DNA of 64,000 nt, taken from assembly GCA_038373885.1 (NCBI GenBank), contig JAWZYV010019913.1, forward strand, positions 1,228,001-1,292,000, read 5' to 3'. A program made the translations under genes and the position numbers. The stretch comes from Cheiracanthium punctorium. Taxonomy: Eukaryota > Arthropoda > Arachnida > Araneae > Cheiracanthiidae. Positions within the stretch are counted from its first letter, which is position 1. Each line of letters starts with the position of its first letter. The notes under the pieces are model-generated. The model was not told the DNA's origin, did not search any database, and saw only the letters and a program-made list of their open reading frames with translations. Shown here piece after piece: positions 12,159-21,590 of the stretch.

Positions 12159-12275
12159 AATGAACTTACCTATTTATCTTCAAAAATCAATAAAAAAAAA
12201 TCATTTATCAACAATACAGATATTTCGATACTGCTAATGGGTTTTTGATGAAATCTGTAAATATTTGCGCAGGAA
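12159..12275 (+). repeat. Dispersed repeat, copy a
   Basis: This is the most diverged of three related 120-130-bp segments in the same orientation. All share AATG-ACTTA, a CTTCAAAAATCAATA-like block, a variable middle, and GCTAATGAATTTTTGATGAAATC-like sequence. The other copies are at 13211 and 15509. No known family was recognised. Confidence 0.55.
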
Positions 12276-13210
12276 GTGTTAAGATAATTGTAGAAACATT
12301 GTTTTACAAGGAACTATCTAATGAAATATGTTGTTATTTTTAAAGCTGGAAAACAACAGCACACGTGCTAGACACATTGATTGATAATTTTTCAAAACTA
12401 CAAATCTGACGTAGTTTTACACTAATGCGGCAGCAATTCTGTCGGTAAAATGTTCCTATTTGTATATGCGACTTACATAAAAAGAAATTACTTCGATTAT
12501 TAGTAACAGGGAAGTAGCTGAAAAATTGGTTTTTACTTAAGAGCGGTTTATAAGAAAATTGTAAATAAAGAATCACGCATTTCGGAAATTTTGCAAAATG
12601 TGTTACTCTTCGAAAAATTTGCTGTGCATTTAAAAAAATTTTTTTTTATGAAAGTCCAAGAGTTTTCATTTATTGCAATGAGTAGATTTTTTTTAAAAAT
12701 AGTTTTTAAACTTACCCGATTTTCAAAAGCATTATCGGAATGTTTGTGCAAGGTTTATGAATGAACCCAGTTAAATTCCACGCGAATAGTCTGATAATCA
12801 GTTCACAGTATTCATTATCCATGACTGCAAATTGAATTGAAATAAATTTGCAAAAACATAAGAATTAATTTTTAAAAAATATTATGGGTTTTTACTCTGA
12901 AGGTCTGAAATGAAATACACATTATGAAAATTTTCACCTTGAAAAATAGAGAAATTTTGCTGAAGTTTATTATTTTTTTCATTATTTTCAATAAAAGTAA
13001 GCATTATTGTTTTGTTTTAATCCACTAACGCCTAAAATTTCTCTCTCTCTTTTTTTCTTCTTATTTCGCGAAAACACACAAAAAATATGCTCAATGAAAA
13101 ATAATAAATAAAATATATAGGAAAAGTATGAGTTATGGAACTTCGTATGGCAATATACTGTTAATTGAGACCAGTTGGGCCAAACCAGTTATGTCTAGAA
13201 AGAAGACAGA
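12276..13210. other. AT-rich DNA, nothing recognised
   Basis: Two short minus-strand open frames here show no domain and overlap each other. Nothing else was seen. Confidence 0.45.
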
Positions 13211-13400
13211 ATGGATTTAGTTATCTGCCTTCAAAAAATCAATACAGTGAACGTCTCTCTGTTAATGATGATGGTGTTTTTCGAACTGCTAATGAATTTT
13301 TGATGAAATCTGCTAATATTTGTTTTGCGGTTTGGAATCTGGAAAGGCTACAGGCTAGATGACTATGCAAATAATTGTTTCGAGAAATTCTATTAGGAAG
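13211..13400 (+). repeat. Dispersed repeat, copy b
   Basis: This is the clearest copy of the repeat at 12159 and 15509. It contains TTCAAAAAATCAATA and TAATGAATTTTTGATGAA. With copy c it shares extra downstream sequence (GAGAAATTCT against AAGAAATTTT), so the repeat is probably longer than 130 bp. Confidence 0.6.
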
Positions 13401-14460
13401 AATGTTTGAATGATTTAAAATAAGACCCTCGTGCTTTATATATCTAAAAAAAATAACTGAATGTGTATTAATACGGGACAAATAAAGCGATCTTAAGATG
13501 GTTTAAAAATAATTATGCTTGTAACATATTACGACTGAAATAAGGATATGAGTAGTCTGATTTTGTTTAATACAGGAAAGCTTGTAAAATATTGAAATAC
13601 TCCAGATCAGGAAATAAAGAGCCAAATATATGAAATCTCTGTTGTCCAAATTTCAATTCATAGTGACCCATACAGCGGTATTTGTGAACTCGCTCTGTTT
13701 TTTATAATACAACAGATGATTTTCATACTTGAGGCGATAGTTTATAATTTACGAAGCGCAATAAAATCACTGTGCAAATAAATATACTGGGTATTTCAAA
13801 AAGAATTTTCCTAGTTGAAATGCGAATGGGAATGTCCAGGGGATTTACCTTTACACAAACACCCCGTGTCTTGTTGTTTACCTCGGTCTAACCGACATCG
13901 TTTTCTTGAATTTCATATACCATTTTCTAATGCCCTTCGTGGTGAGAGGTTGAACACCTCTCTATTTCAATAGAACAGATATAAGGGATAGCGTGTGCTT
14001 TGTTAAACCTAACTTGAGGCACTTGTCCCAGCAGCTGACTTCTGGCAAGATTTCAGAGCATTATTCCTTCACTTCCAACTCTCCTTAGTTTTCTATGAAG
14101 CCTTTGTTTGCAGTGCGTTCATTTCCATTTCCATCGTTATAATTTTAAGAGAAAAATGGTATTAACTGCTCTACATATGGCATGATTTGTGAAATTTTCT
14201 GGAATAACATTTCAAAGGAGAGTGGTTTTTATTTATATTTCTAAAACATACTTCTTGTAAATGAAGAATATTTCATCGTATCCACATCCAATAAGCCTTG
14301 GTGATATATCTTTTAATCTATGAGGGTTTATAAGTCAATTTCGCTTTCGCATTTACTACTCGCCAAATGTAGCGATAAAGCAGAAGTCTAGCCTCTTTGC
14401 CCATTTCCTTCCCACAAGTCACACGGCTCATCCTTGCCTCACATTTCCAATGGGCTTTGA
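13401..14460. other. AT-rich DNA, nothing recognised
   Basis: A slightly more GC-balanced stretch runs from about 13840 to 14460 but shows no open frame with recognisable content. Confidence 0.4.
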
Positions 14461-14757
14461 ATGGCGATGCACTCTGTAGTCTATTTCTACTCTCTGGGTA
14501 TTCCCAACGAAAACGACGAAGAACATCTGGTACGAGATAAAGTTTTGCATAGCGTGAGAACAGGAAACGATTTCTCTTGTGCAGTTGCCATTTTCACAAG
14601 CACCGAAGTGAAGAGAGAAGCAAGAGCGTTAGCACTACGTGCCAGCGAAGGAGTGAAACTCGGAATTTTTCCCATTTTCTACTGGCAACATTGTGTAATC
14701 AAAAGGATTAAATTATCGGAAAGTCATGAATTTTTGAAATCGGGTCGTTCTTTATGA
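14461..14757 (+). CDS. Unrecognised 98-codon open frame, doubtful
   Basis: I do not recognise this protein. The frame lies in a stretch less AT-rich than its surroundings and ends 39 bp before a piggyBac-type MITE. It has charged patches (NENDEEHLVRD, EVKREARALALRASEG) but no signal peptide, membrane segment or known motif. A 62-codon frame overlaps on the opposite strand. It could be a fragment of a host exon, a decayed element or chance. No flanking promoter or polyadenylation signal stands out. Confidence 0.15.
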   Translation: MAMHSVVYFYSLGIPNENDEEHLVRDKVLHSVRTGNDFSCAVAIFTSTEVKREARALALRASEGVKLGIFPIFYWQHCVIKRIKLSESHEFLKSGRSL

Positions 14758-14795
14758 AACAGACGGAATATTATTTTCTAATAGAAATTGCAAAG

Positions 14796-15079
14796 TTAAC
14801 CCATTTGTGCCCATAGATTTTTGCGACTTTCTTCGATTTTTACTAATACCAGCAATACTAGATAAATTTCTGATGTCAACTTCTTGAAAAAGGGATAATT
14901 TCTTTTAAAATCTTAATGCATAAAAAGTGAAATGTCAACATCCTACTGGGTCATGTTAAAATATTTTGCGGAGTTGAGGCTCAATACTCGTGAATAAAGG
15001 CTAGGAAAAATATAAAACGTTTTCAACTGATAGCGAAAGTGCCGTCCCAAAAAAGGGACGCTAGGCATAAATGGGTTAA
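14796..15079. mobile_element. piggyBac-type MITE flanked by TTAA
   Basis: The element runs from TTAA (14796-14799) to TTAA (15076-15079). Termini are CCCATTTGTGCC on the left and GGCATAAATGGG on the right, an inverted repeat with one mismatch. The TTAA target and CCC start are diagnostic of piggyBac superfamily insertion. Length is 284 bp including both TTAA copies. There is no coding capacity. Confidence 0.85.
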
Positions 15080-15508
15080 GTAAAAAATAAATAGGTTAAC
15101 TCATTTTTAAAAAATTGAATTTATTGTAGAAGGCAGCAGAAGTTACACTAGAAACAAAGATTCATTCAGTTGCTTTCTGTGATAATTAGAGCTCAAAACA
15201 TCTGACAGGTTTTTTTTTTTACCTTACAATACATCACTAAACAGCTTTTATATGACACTTCGCATTAATCTCTTGACTGCAAAAAGAGTACTGATTTAAA
15301 TTTACACTTTGTTCGGATTATGATTCTTTCAAAGATGACATAGAATAATATGTTTTAAATTCGAATTTTACTGACAGTTATTAATAGTTTGGATGGATAT
15401 GCAACATCACTGGCTCGTTCTGGGAACTATATAACATGATATAAATTAGATTCTAAAGAAAATTTTCCAGCTGACATTAATTTCATCGAAAATGCGGAAA
15501 ACAAGCCT

Positions 15509-15680
15509 TAATGAGCTTAGCTATTTGCCTATGAAAATCAATAAATAATATTTTTCTGTGTTAATGATGCAAATATTTTCAAGCTACATAATGAATTTTT
15601 GATGGAAACCACAAATATTTATTTCATGGGGGTTAGGTGGCTCCACAAATATTGTGACAAGAAATTTTGCCGCGTAATGC
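15509..15680 (+). repeat. Dispersed repeat, copy c
   Basis: Third copy of the repeat at 12159 and 13211, with TAATGAGCTTAGCTATTTGCC at the start and ATAATGAATTTTTGATGGAA inside. Confidence 0.55.
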
Positions 15681-15970
15681 ATTTATGTCTAATTTACATT
15701 TCGTGTTTGCTTGTATTGATCAGAAGATAAGAAAATCGTAATGTGGCATTCTTTTTTGTGATTTACATGTATGTTAGGTAGTAAACATGAACACATTTAA
15801 TTACGGGAAGTATCCAACACACACACACACACAAGAAAAATATTTATCTTCTTTCAAGAGACTAGTTTTTTATTTGTGAAAGTTAAAGACATTTAGTTTT
15901 TGGATTCAGTTGTACTATTTTAAAAAATGATAAATTGGGAGCATTAACTTAATATAAATACTTCGTGTGA

Positions 15971-16325
15971 GTGTGTGTGTCCATCATATTGTTCTACACA
16001 AGTAGCGCAAAAAGCAAGGCAACAAATCTCTTAACTAAAAAGTTTATTCAAGAAATCCAAGAAATCCAAAAACATAGGCAGGTATTGAATACATATTACT
16101 ATTCAACAAAGACTCCATGGGCATCTAAGCGTTTGATACATCTTTATACCAATCTTTTGAAACCGGGTGTTAAAGATACCAGGGCCCTGGTCGCTGAGCT
16201 GATCTGGGGCATATGTTTGTAAACGACGCCTTGCCAGATGCTTACCCCGAAGTGATGGAATGCACTGGTTTCAAGATCAGAGCTGCAGAGAGGATGATCG
16301 ATTACGTTCCATCAGAAGCGCTTTA
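15971..16325 (+). pseudogene. Possible decayed coding sequence, family unknown
   Basis: Positions 16130-16325 are unusually GC-balanced. One frame reads through DTRALVAELIWG to a stop at about 16220. A second frame continues immediately with FVNDALPDAYPEVMECTG and RAAERMIDYVPSEA to a stop near 16326. The switch between two protein-like frames within a few bases suggests a coding sequence broken by one frameshift. I do not recognise the family. No start, splice site or element end is evident. It directly precedes a GT-rich microsatellite and a tandem array, so it may be the edge of a transposable element. Confidence 0.3.
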
Positions 16326-16507
16326 GCCAGCCACGTAGCATCTAATGGCCACAAAGAAGCATATGATTGCTGTAACTTTGTTGTTACTTTCCGAACATGT
16401 ACTATGTAAGGAAAGTATTGTAATCATGAAAAAATTCGACTTCGAGATTTTGGTAATTTTACACGTTTTGAGGGCTTCTGAATCCATTTATGCTATTTTT
16501 ACGAGAT

Positions 16508-17330
16508 GTATGTATGTATGTGTGTATGTGTGTGTGTGTGTGTGTGTTTGTGTGTATGTGAGTGAACACGATAGCTCCTGAACGGAGCATTCGATTGAGC
16601 TCAAATTGGATATATATGTCATAAACCACCGTCGCAAGACCGGTATTAATTTTGGTGTGTATAGGACTTATAGTTTTTCTACAGGGCTACGACAAAGATT
16701 TCTTTTACATTATGGCCTAGGGGGGAATTTCTTGAAAGTGCGCTAGCGTTTAAACGGTAGATTCTATTGAGCTCAAATTGGGTATATATGTTATAAACCA
16801 CTGTCGCAAGACTGGTATTGAGTTTGGTGTGTATAGAACTTATAGTTTTTCTACAGGGCTACGACAAAGATTTCTCTTACATTATGGCCTATGGGGGAAA
16901 ATTCTTGAAAGTGCGCTAGCGGTTAAAAGGTAGATTCGATTGAGCTCAAATTGGGTATATATGTTATAAACCACCGTCGCAAGACCGGTATTGATTTTGG
17001 TGTGTATAAGACTTATAGTTTTTTTTACAGGGCTACGACAAAGATTTCTCTTACATTATGCCTATAGGGGGAAATTCTTGAAAGTGCGCTAGCGTTTAAA
17101 CGGTATATTTGATTGAGCTCAAATTGGGTATATATGTTATAAACCGCTATCTTAAGACCGATATTAATTTGGAAGTGTATAGGACTTATAGTTTTTCTAC
17201 AGGGCTACGACAAAGATTTCTTTTATATTATGGCATATGGGGAGAAATTCTTAAAAGTGCGCAAGCGTTTAAACGGTGGATTCGATTGAGTTTCAATTTG
17301 GTATATATGTTTGAATTATTCATCGATTAA
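16508..17330 (+). repeat. (TGTA)n/(TG)n tract followed by a 173-bp tandem array
   Basis: A TGTA/TG microsatellite (16508-16560) leads into units marked by GAGCTCAAATTGGGTATATA at 16597, 16769, 16942 and 17115 and a diverged copy at 17288, so the period is 172-173 bp. Each unit carries AAGACCGGTATTAATTTTGG, CTACAGGGCTACGACAAAG and GTGCGCTAGCGTTTAAACGG. No element termini were found, but the design resembles the internal arrays of the Helitrons elsewhere in this window. Confidence 0.8.
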
Positions 17331-18096
17331 AATTTATTTAAATGCGTGGTAATGATCTTAATCGTAAGTGTTAGGAAAGTCGAGTGGAGTCACTCCAGAT
17401 TTTTTATTGTTTACTAATCTAGTTATTTTTATAAAAACGTATAACTTATGTCACAATACACAGGGTGTCCGAAATTAAACGATACTATTTTAAAGTTGTC
17501 TATAGACGAAACTATTGCTGACAAATTTATAAATTTTTATGTAGGACATACTGAAGGTTTGAGAATTTCCTTGAGCGAAGAAAAAACAATTTGTTCAAAT
17601 GCTCGCCACCAGAGGATGTTCTTTTAACGAATTACGCATTTAACATACAATTTAAGATAATTTACAAATATTATTACAACGAAGTATGTTCAAAATGCAG
17701 ACCATCATTGTCAGCTATCATCAAGAATAGTAAGAGAGCATCTTCCACAGTTGACCGTAGCGTGTTCAGAGAAATGTTAGGAACACGTGAAATGCTGTCT
17801 TTCAGATCAGGCGAATTTCTTAAATTATAGTGACTTACCAAATGTTTCAAACTCACCCAAAGCCAAAAGTCTCATGGATTGAAGACTGGGGAGCCGGAAA
17901 GACATGTATCAGGAAAGTGGCCCACTGGTGGTGAATATATGAACTAGTATATTTATTCGATCAAACAAATTTCCATACTTCCTTCATTATGTCCTCCACA
18001 AAATTTAATAACTTTCTCAACGATGACTTTAACAGTACTGTTAAATTGTGTTGAATAGATTGATAAATCCGTTGAATTTTTTAACCGAAAAATTAA
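17331..18096. other. AT-rich DNA, nothing firm
   Basis: ACAGGGTGTCCGAAATTA at 17460 resembles the ends of several arthropod DNA transposons, but no opposite end was found. An open frame at 17591-17830 has no recognisable domain. Confidence 0.4.
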
Positions 18097-18225
18097 AAAA
18101 AATCAGTGAATGGATAGATAATGAAAATACCTTTTGTATATCTCAGAGACGTTATTTGTGATACTATTTTAACGAATTTAACAGTAATTATCCACGTCAT
18201 ATATTATGTATGTTTTTAATCATGC

Positions 18226-18232
<7 letters not shown>
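18097..18232. repeat. Left arm of outer inverted repeat around the Helitron complex
   Basis: Its reverse complement aligns along its whole length with 23752-23880, at roughly three quarters identity by eye. Shared blocks include GATAATTACTG and GGTATTTTCATTAT. The two arms enclose the (TA)n tracts and all Helitron copies between 18.3 and 23.7 kb. Confidence 0.7.
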
Positions 18233-18289
<57 letters not shown>

Positions 18290-18296
18290 ATATATA
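18233..18296. repeat. (TA)n microsatellite
   Basis: More than 20 TA dinucleotides abut the truncated 3' end of a minus-strand Helitron copy. The CAGCTAG terminus expected there is replaced by TA sequence. Confidence 0.9.
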
Positions 18297-20055
18297 AGTA
18301 CCCGTCCTTGACGGGTTAGTGAATGCAAATTCCAAAAAGCAAGAACTTTCGTCAGCATTGTAGGAGTGCACAGAATAGATGTAGTATGTTGCCAAAGTAG
18401 AGAAAGAGAAGTTATAATTTTTATGTATTGTTAAAATATTACAGGTTAGAACATAGGTTCCCAACCTTTTTTGAACTGGCACCCCCTTTCCTAGTGAATA
18501 TTTCAATACCGCCCCCCCTCCCACTCCAGAGAAATAAGAGTGTACATAATACATGGTGAAAAAAAGAATTAAATTAAAAAAATTACTAATAGATAGAATA
18601 TTGTTGGCATTGAAACTCTACTGAATTTCTTCTTTTTAAAAAAGAGGAATAAAAGTTTTAGAGAGGTATCTCCTTCTCTCAACAGCGAAGTCTCATATCG
18701 AAATATGTGAATTTTCGCACACGTGATAGAAATGAATTATCACAGTGAATTTTAAGTCTTTTTTAGAATATTATTGGTTAATCTTCCCACGCCCTTCCCT
18801 GCCATATCAGCGCCTCTAAATTTTCCCTGGGTCTTTCCCTCCCCCCCCCTGAAAGCCTCAAACGCCCACAAGGCGGCGTTATCGCCCACGTTGGGAACCT
18901 ATGTGTTAGAGAGTAACTAAGTAATATCATTTCATTCGTTTAAGTCATAATTATGTGATGCGCGAACGAATATTTACGCATATTGAAATAATTTTCGCAA
19001 AATCTCAAAATCTAATCAATATTTTTGAAGAATTTGAAGCCTAGAATTTAAGTTGAGTGACAATCTATCATGTCACCCAATTTCGTTTCATTCCCTGCAG
19101 TCTTTATTTCGTGATGCTGGAACAAAATTTCAGCATTTTAAAACGATTTTCGCAAAATCTCAAAATGTAATCAAAATATTTTTAAAATTCAACGCCTATA
19201 AATAAAGATTAGCAACTACCTATCATATCACTAAATTTAGTATCATTCGTATTAGTCGTTATTACGTGATGTTTGGAGAAATATAAACGTATTTTGAGAG
19301 ACTTCATAAATTGCAAATTCTAATAAAAATGTTTAAAATATTGGACACCTATAGTTTATGTTGAGCAACCAACTATCATGAGACCAAATTTCATATCATT
19401 CGCTTTAGTCGTTATTACGTAATGCGGGAACAAAGATTCACTCAGTTTTAAACGATTTTCACAAAATCTCGAAATCTGATAGATTTTTTTTTTTAATTAT
19501 ATGCTTACAGTTTAAGGTGAGTGACCACCTACCATTTCACCAAATATTATTTTTTCACCTTAGCAGTTATTACGTGATGTGCGAACACAAATTTACGCAG
19601 TTTGAAATGATTTTCGTAAAATCTGAAAATCTAATCAAGATTTTTTTTAATTCGACGCCTATGTTTTAAGTTGAGTGAGCACCTATCATGACACCCAATT
19701 TCACATCATTCGCTTCAGTCGTCTTTAGATGATGCTTGAACACAAATTTACGTAGTTTGAAAGGATTTTCGCAAAATCTCAAAATCCAATCAAGATTTTA
19801 AAAAATTTGACGCCTATGTTTTAACTTAAGTGACCACCTATCATGACACCCAATTTCATATCATTCGCTTCAGTCGTTTTTTCGTGATGCTTAAACAAAA
19901 AAAGCGTCACGGACAGAATGACAGAACGACAGAACGACAGAATGACAGACAGACAAACATTTTTTTGAGGATCGCATCGGATTCCCGGGTGCTTGAATTT
20001 TTGAATTCCTATGAATTCCTTTGAAATGTACAGGCAAAAGTCTAATTTTATTTAT
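18297..20055 (-). mobile_element. Non-autonomous Helitron, family 1, copy 1, with nested hAT
   Basis: On the minus strand the 3' end keeps the hairpin ACCCGTCAAGGACGGGT and then TACTT, but lacks the final CAGCTAG. The 5' end (TAAATAAAATTAGAC on the minus strand) meets a second 5' end head-to-head at 20041-20074. Between them lie diverged units of the family's 156-bp tandem repeat. There is no protein. The copy is split by a hAT element at 18452-18903. A run of GACAGAACGACAGAATGACAG-like decamers lies near its 5' end. Confidence 0.85.
18452..18903. mobile_element. Non-autonomous hAT element nested in Helitron copy 1
   Basis: Termini CATAGGTTCCCAACC and GTTGGGAACCTATG form a 14-bp inverted repeat. 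Subterminal C-rich and G-rich tracts with CGCCC are present. Flanks are GGTTAGAA and TGTTAGAG. The paralogous uninterrupted site in Helitron copy 2 (about 20379-20386) reads GGTTAGAG, so each flank is one substitution from an original 8-bp duplication. The element has no coding capacity. Confidence 0.9.
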
Positions 20056-20219
20056 CTATATAAATAAAATTAGACTTTTGTCCGTACATTTCATGGAATT
20101 CAAAAATTTTGCGATTTCTATCCGTTTCAAGGGTCGCATCGGATTCCCGGGTGCTTGAATTTTTGAATTCCTATGAATTCCTTTGAAATGTACAGGCAAA
20201 AGTCTAATTTTATTTATCT
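20056..20219. mobile_element. Two Helitron 5'-end fragments in opposite orientation
   Basis: A plus-strand 5' fragment (about 20056-20137, beginning CTATATAAATAAAATTAGAC) is followed by a minus-strand 5' fragment (about 20138-20219). The latter includes the CCCGGGTGCTTGAATTTTTG stretch and ends TTTATTTATCTA. Both belong to the family 1 Helitrons. The first forms a 15-bp palindrome with the 5' end of copy 1. Confidence 0.8.
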
Positions 20220-20220
20220 A

Positions 20221-21590
20221 CTAGCTGAAGTACCCGTCCTCGACGGGTTAGTGAATGAAAATTTCCAAAAAGAAAGAACTTTCGTCAGCTTTGTAGGAGT
20301 ACACAGAATGGATGTAGAATGTTGCCAAAGTAAAGAAAGCGAAGTTATAATTTTCATGTATTGTTAAAATATTACAGGTTAGAGAGTAACTAGTAATATC
20401 ATTTCATTCGCTTTAGTCGTAATTATGTTATGCGCGAACGAATATTTACGCATATTGAAATAATTTTCGCAAAATCTCAAAATTTAATCAACATTTTTGA
20501 AAAATTTGAAGCCTAGAATTTAAGTAGAGTGACAACCTATCATGTCACCCAAATTCGTTTCATTCCCTGCAGTTCGAGTCTTTCATTTCGTGATGCTGGA
20601 ACAAAATTTCAGCATTTTAAAACGATTTTCGAAAAATCTCAAAATGTAAGCAAAATATTTTTAAAAATTCAACGCCTATAAATTAAGATTAGCAACTACC
20701 TATCATATCACTCAATTTCGTATGATTCGTATTAGTCGTTATTACGTGATGTTTGAAGAAATATAAACGTATTTTGAGAGAATTTTCACAAAATCTCAAA
20801 ATCTAATAAAAATGTTTAAAAAATTGGACTCCTATAGTTTATGTTGAGCAACCAATCTATCGTGTGACCAAATTTCATATAATTCGCTTTAGTCGTTATT
20901 ACGTAATACGGGAACAAAGATTCACTCAGTTTTAAACGATTTTCACAAAATCTCGAAATCTGATGGATTTTTTTTAAATTAGATGCTTATAGTTTTAAGG
21001 TGAGTGACCACCTATCATTTCACCAAATACCATTTTTTCACCTTTGCAGTTATTACGTGTTGTGCGAACACAAATTTACGCAGTTTGAAATGATTTTCGC
21101 AAAATTTCAAAATCTAATCAAGATTTTTTTTACTTCGACGCCTATGTTTTAAGTTGAGTGACCACCTATCATGACACCGAATTTCATATCATTCGCTTCC
21201 GTCGTATTTACGTGATGCTTGAACACAAATTTATGCAGTTTGAAAGGATTTTCGCAATCTCAAAATCCAATCAAGATTTTTTTAAAGTTCGACGCCTGTG
21301 TTATGACGCCTAAATTAAGTGACCACCTATCATGTCACTCAATTTCGTATCATTCGCTTCAGTCGTTTTTACGTGATGCTTGAACACAAATTTACGCAGT
21401 TTGAAAGGATTTTCACAAAATCTCAAAATCCAATCAGGATTTTTTAAAAATTGGACGCCTATGTTTTAAGTTGAGTGACCACCTATCATGACACCCAATT
21501 TCATATCATTCGCTTCAGTCGTTTTTACGTGATGCTTAAACAAAAAAAGCGTCACGGACAGAATGACAGAATGACAGCATCGGATTCCCA
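20221..21590 (-). mobile_element. Non-autonomous Helitron, family 1, copy 2
   Basis: The minus-strand 3' terminus is intact: hairpin, TACTTCAG and CTAG (plus positions 20221-20224). About 90 bp are missing at the 5' end, and the truncated end abuts the 5' end of copy 3 near 21590. The body consists of diverged 156-bp units. Units near the 5' end are more alike than those near the 3' end. Confidence 0.85.

Noticed and set aside
18216..18554. 112-codon minus-strand open frame
   Set aside because: Half of it is Tyr-Ile repeats read from the (TA)n tract and the rest crosses a Helitron end and a hAT end.
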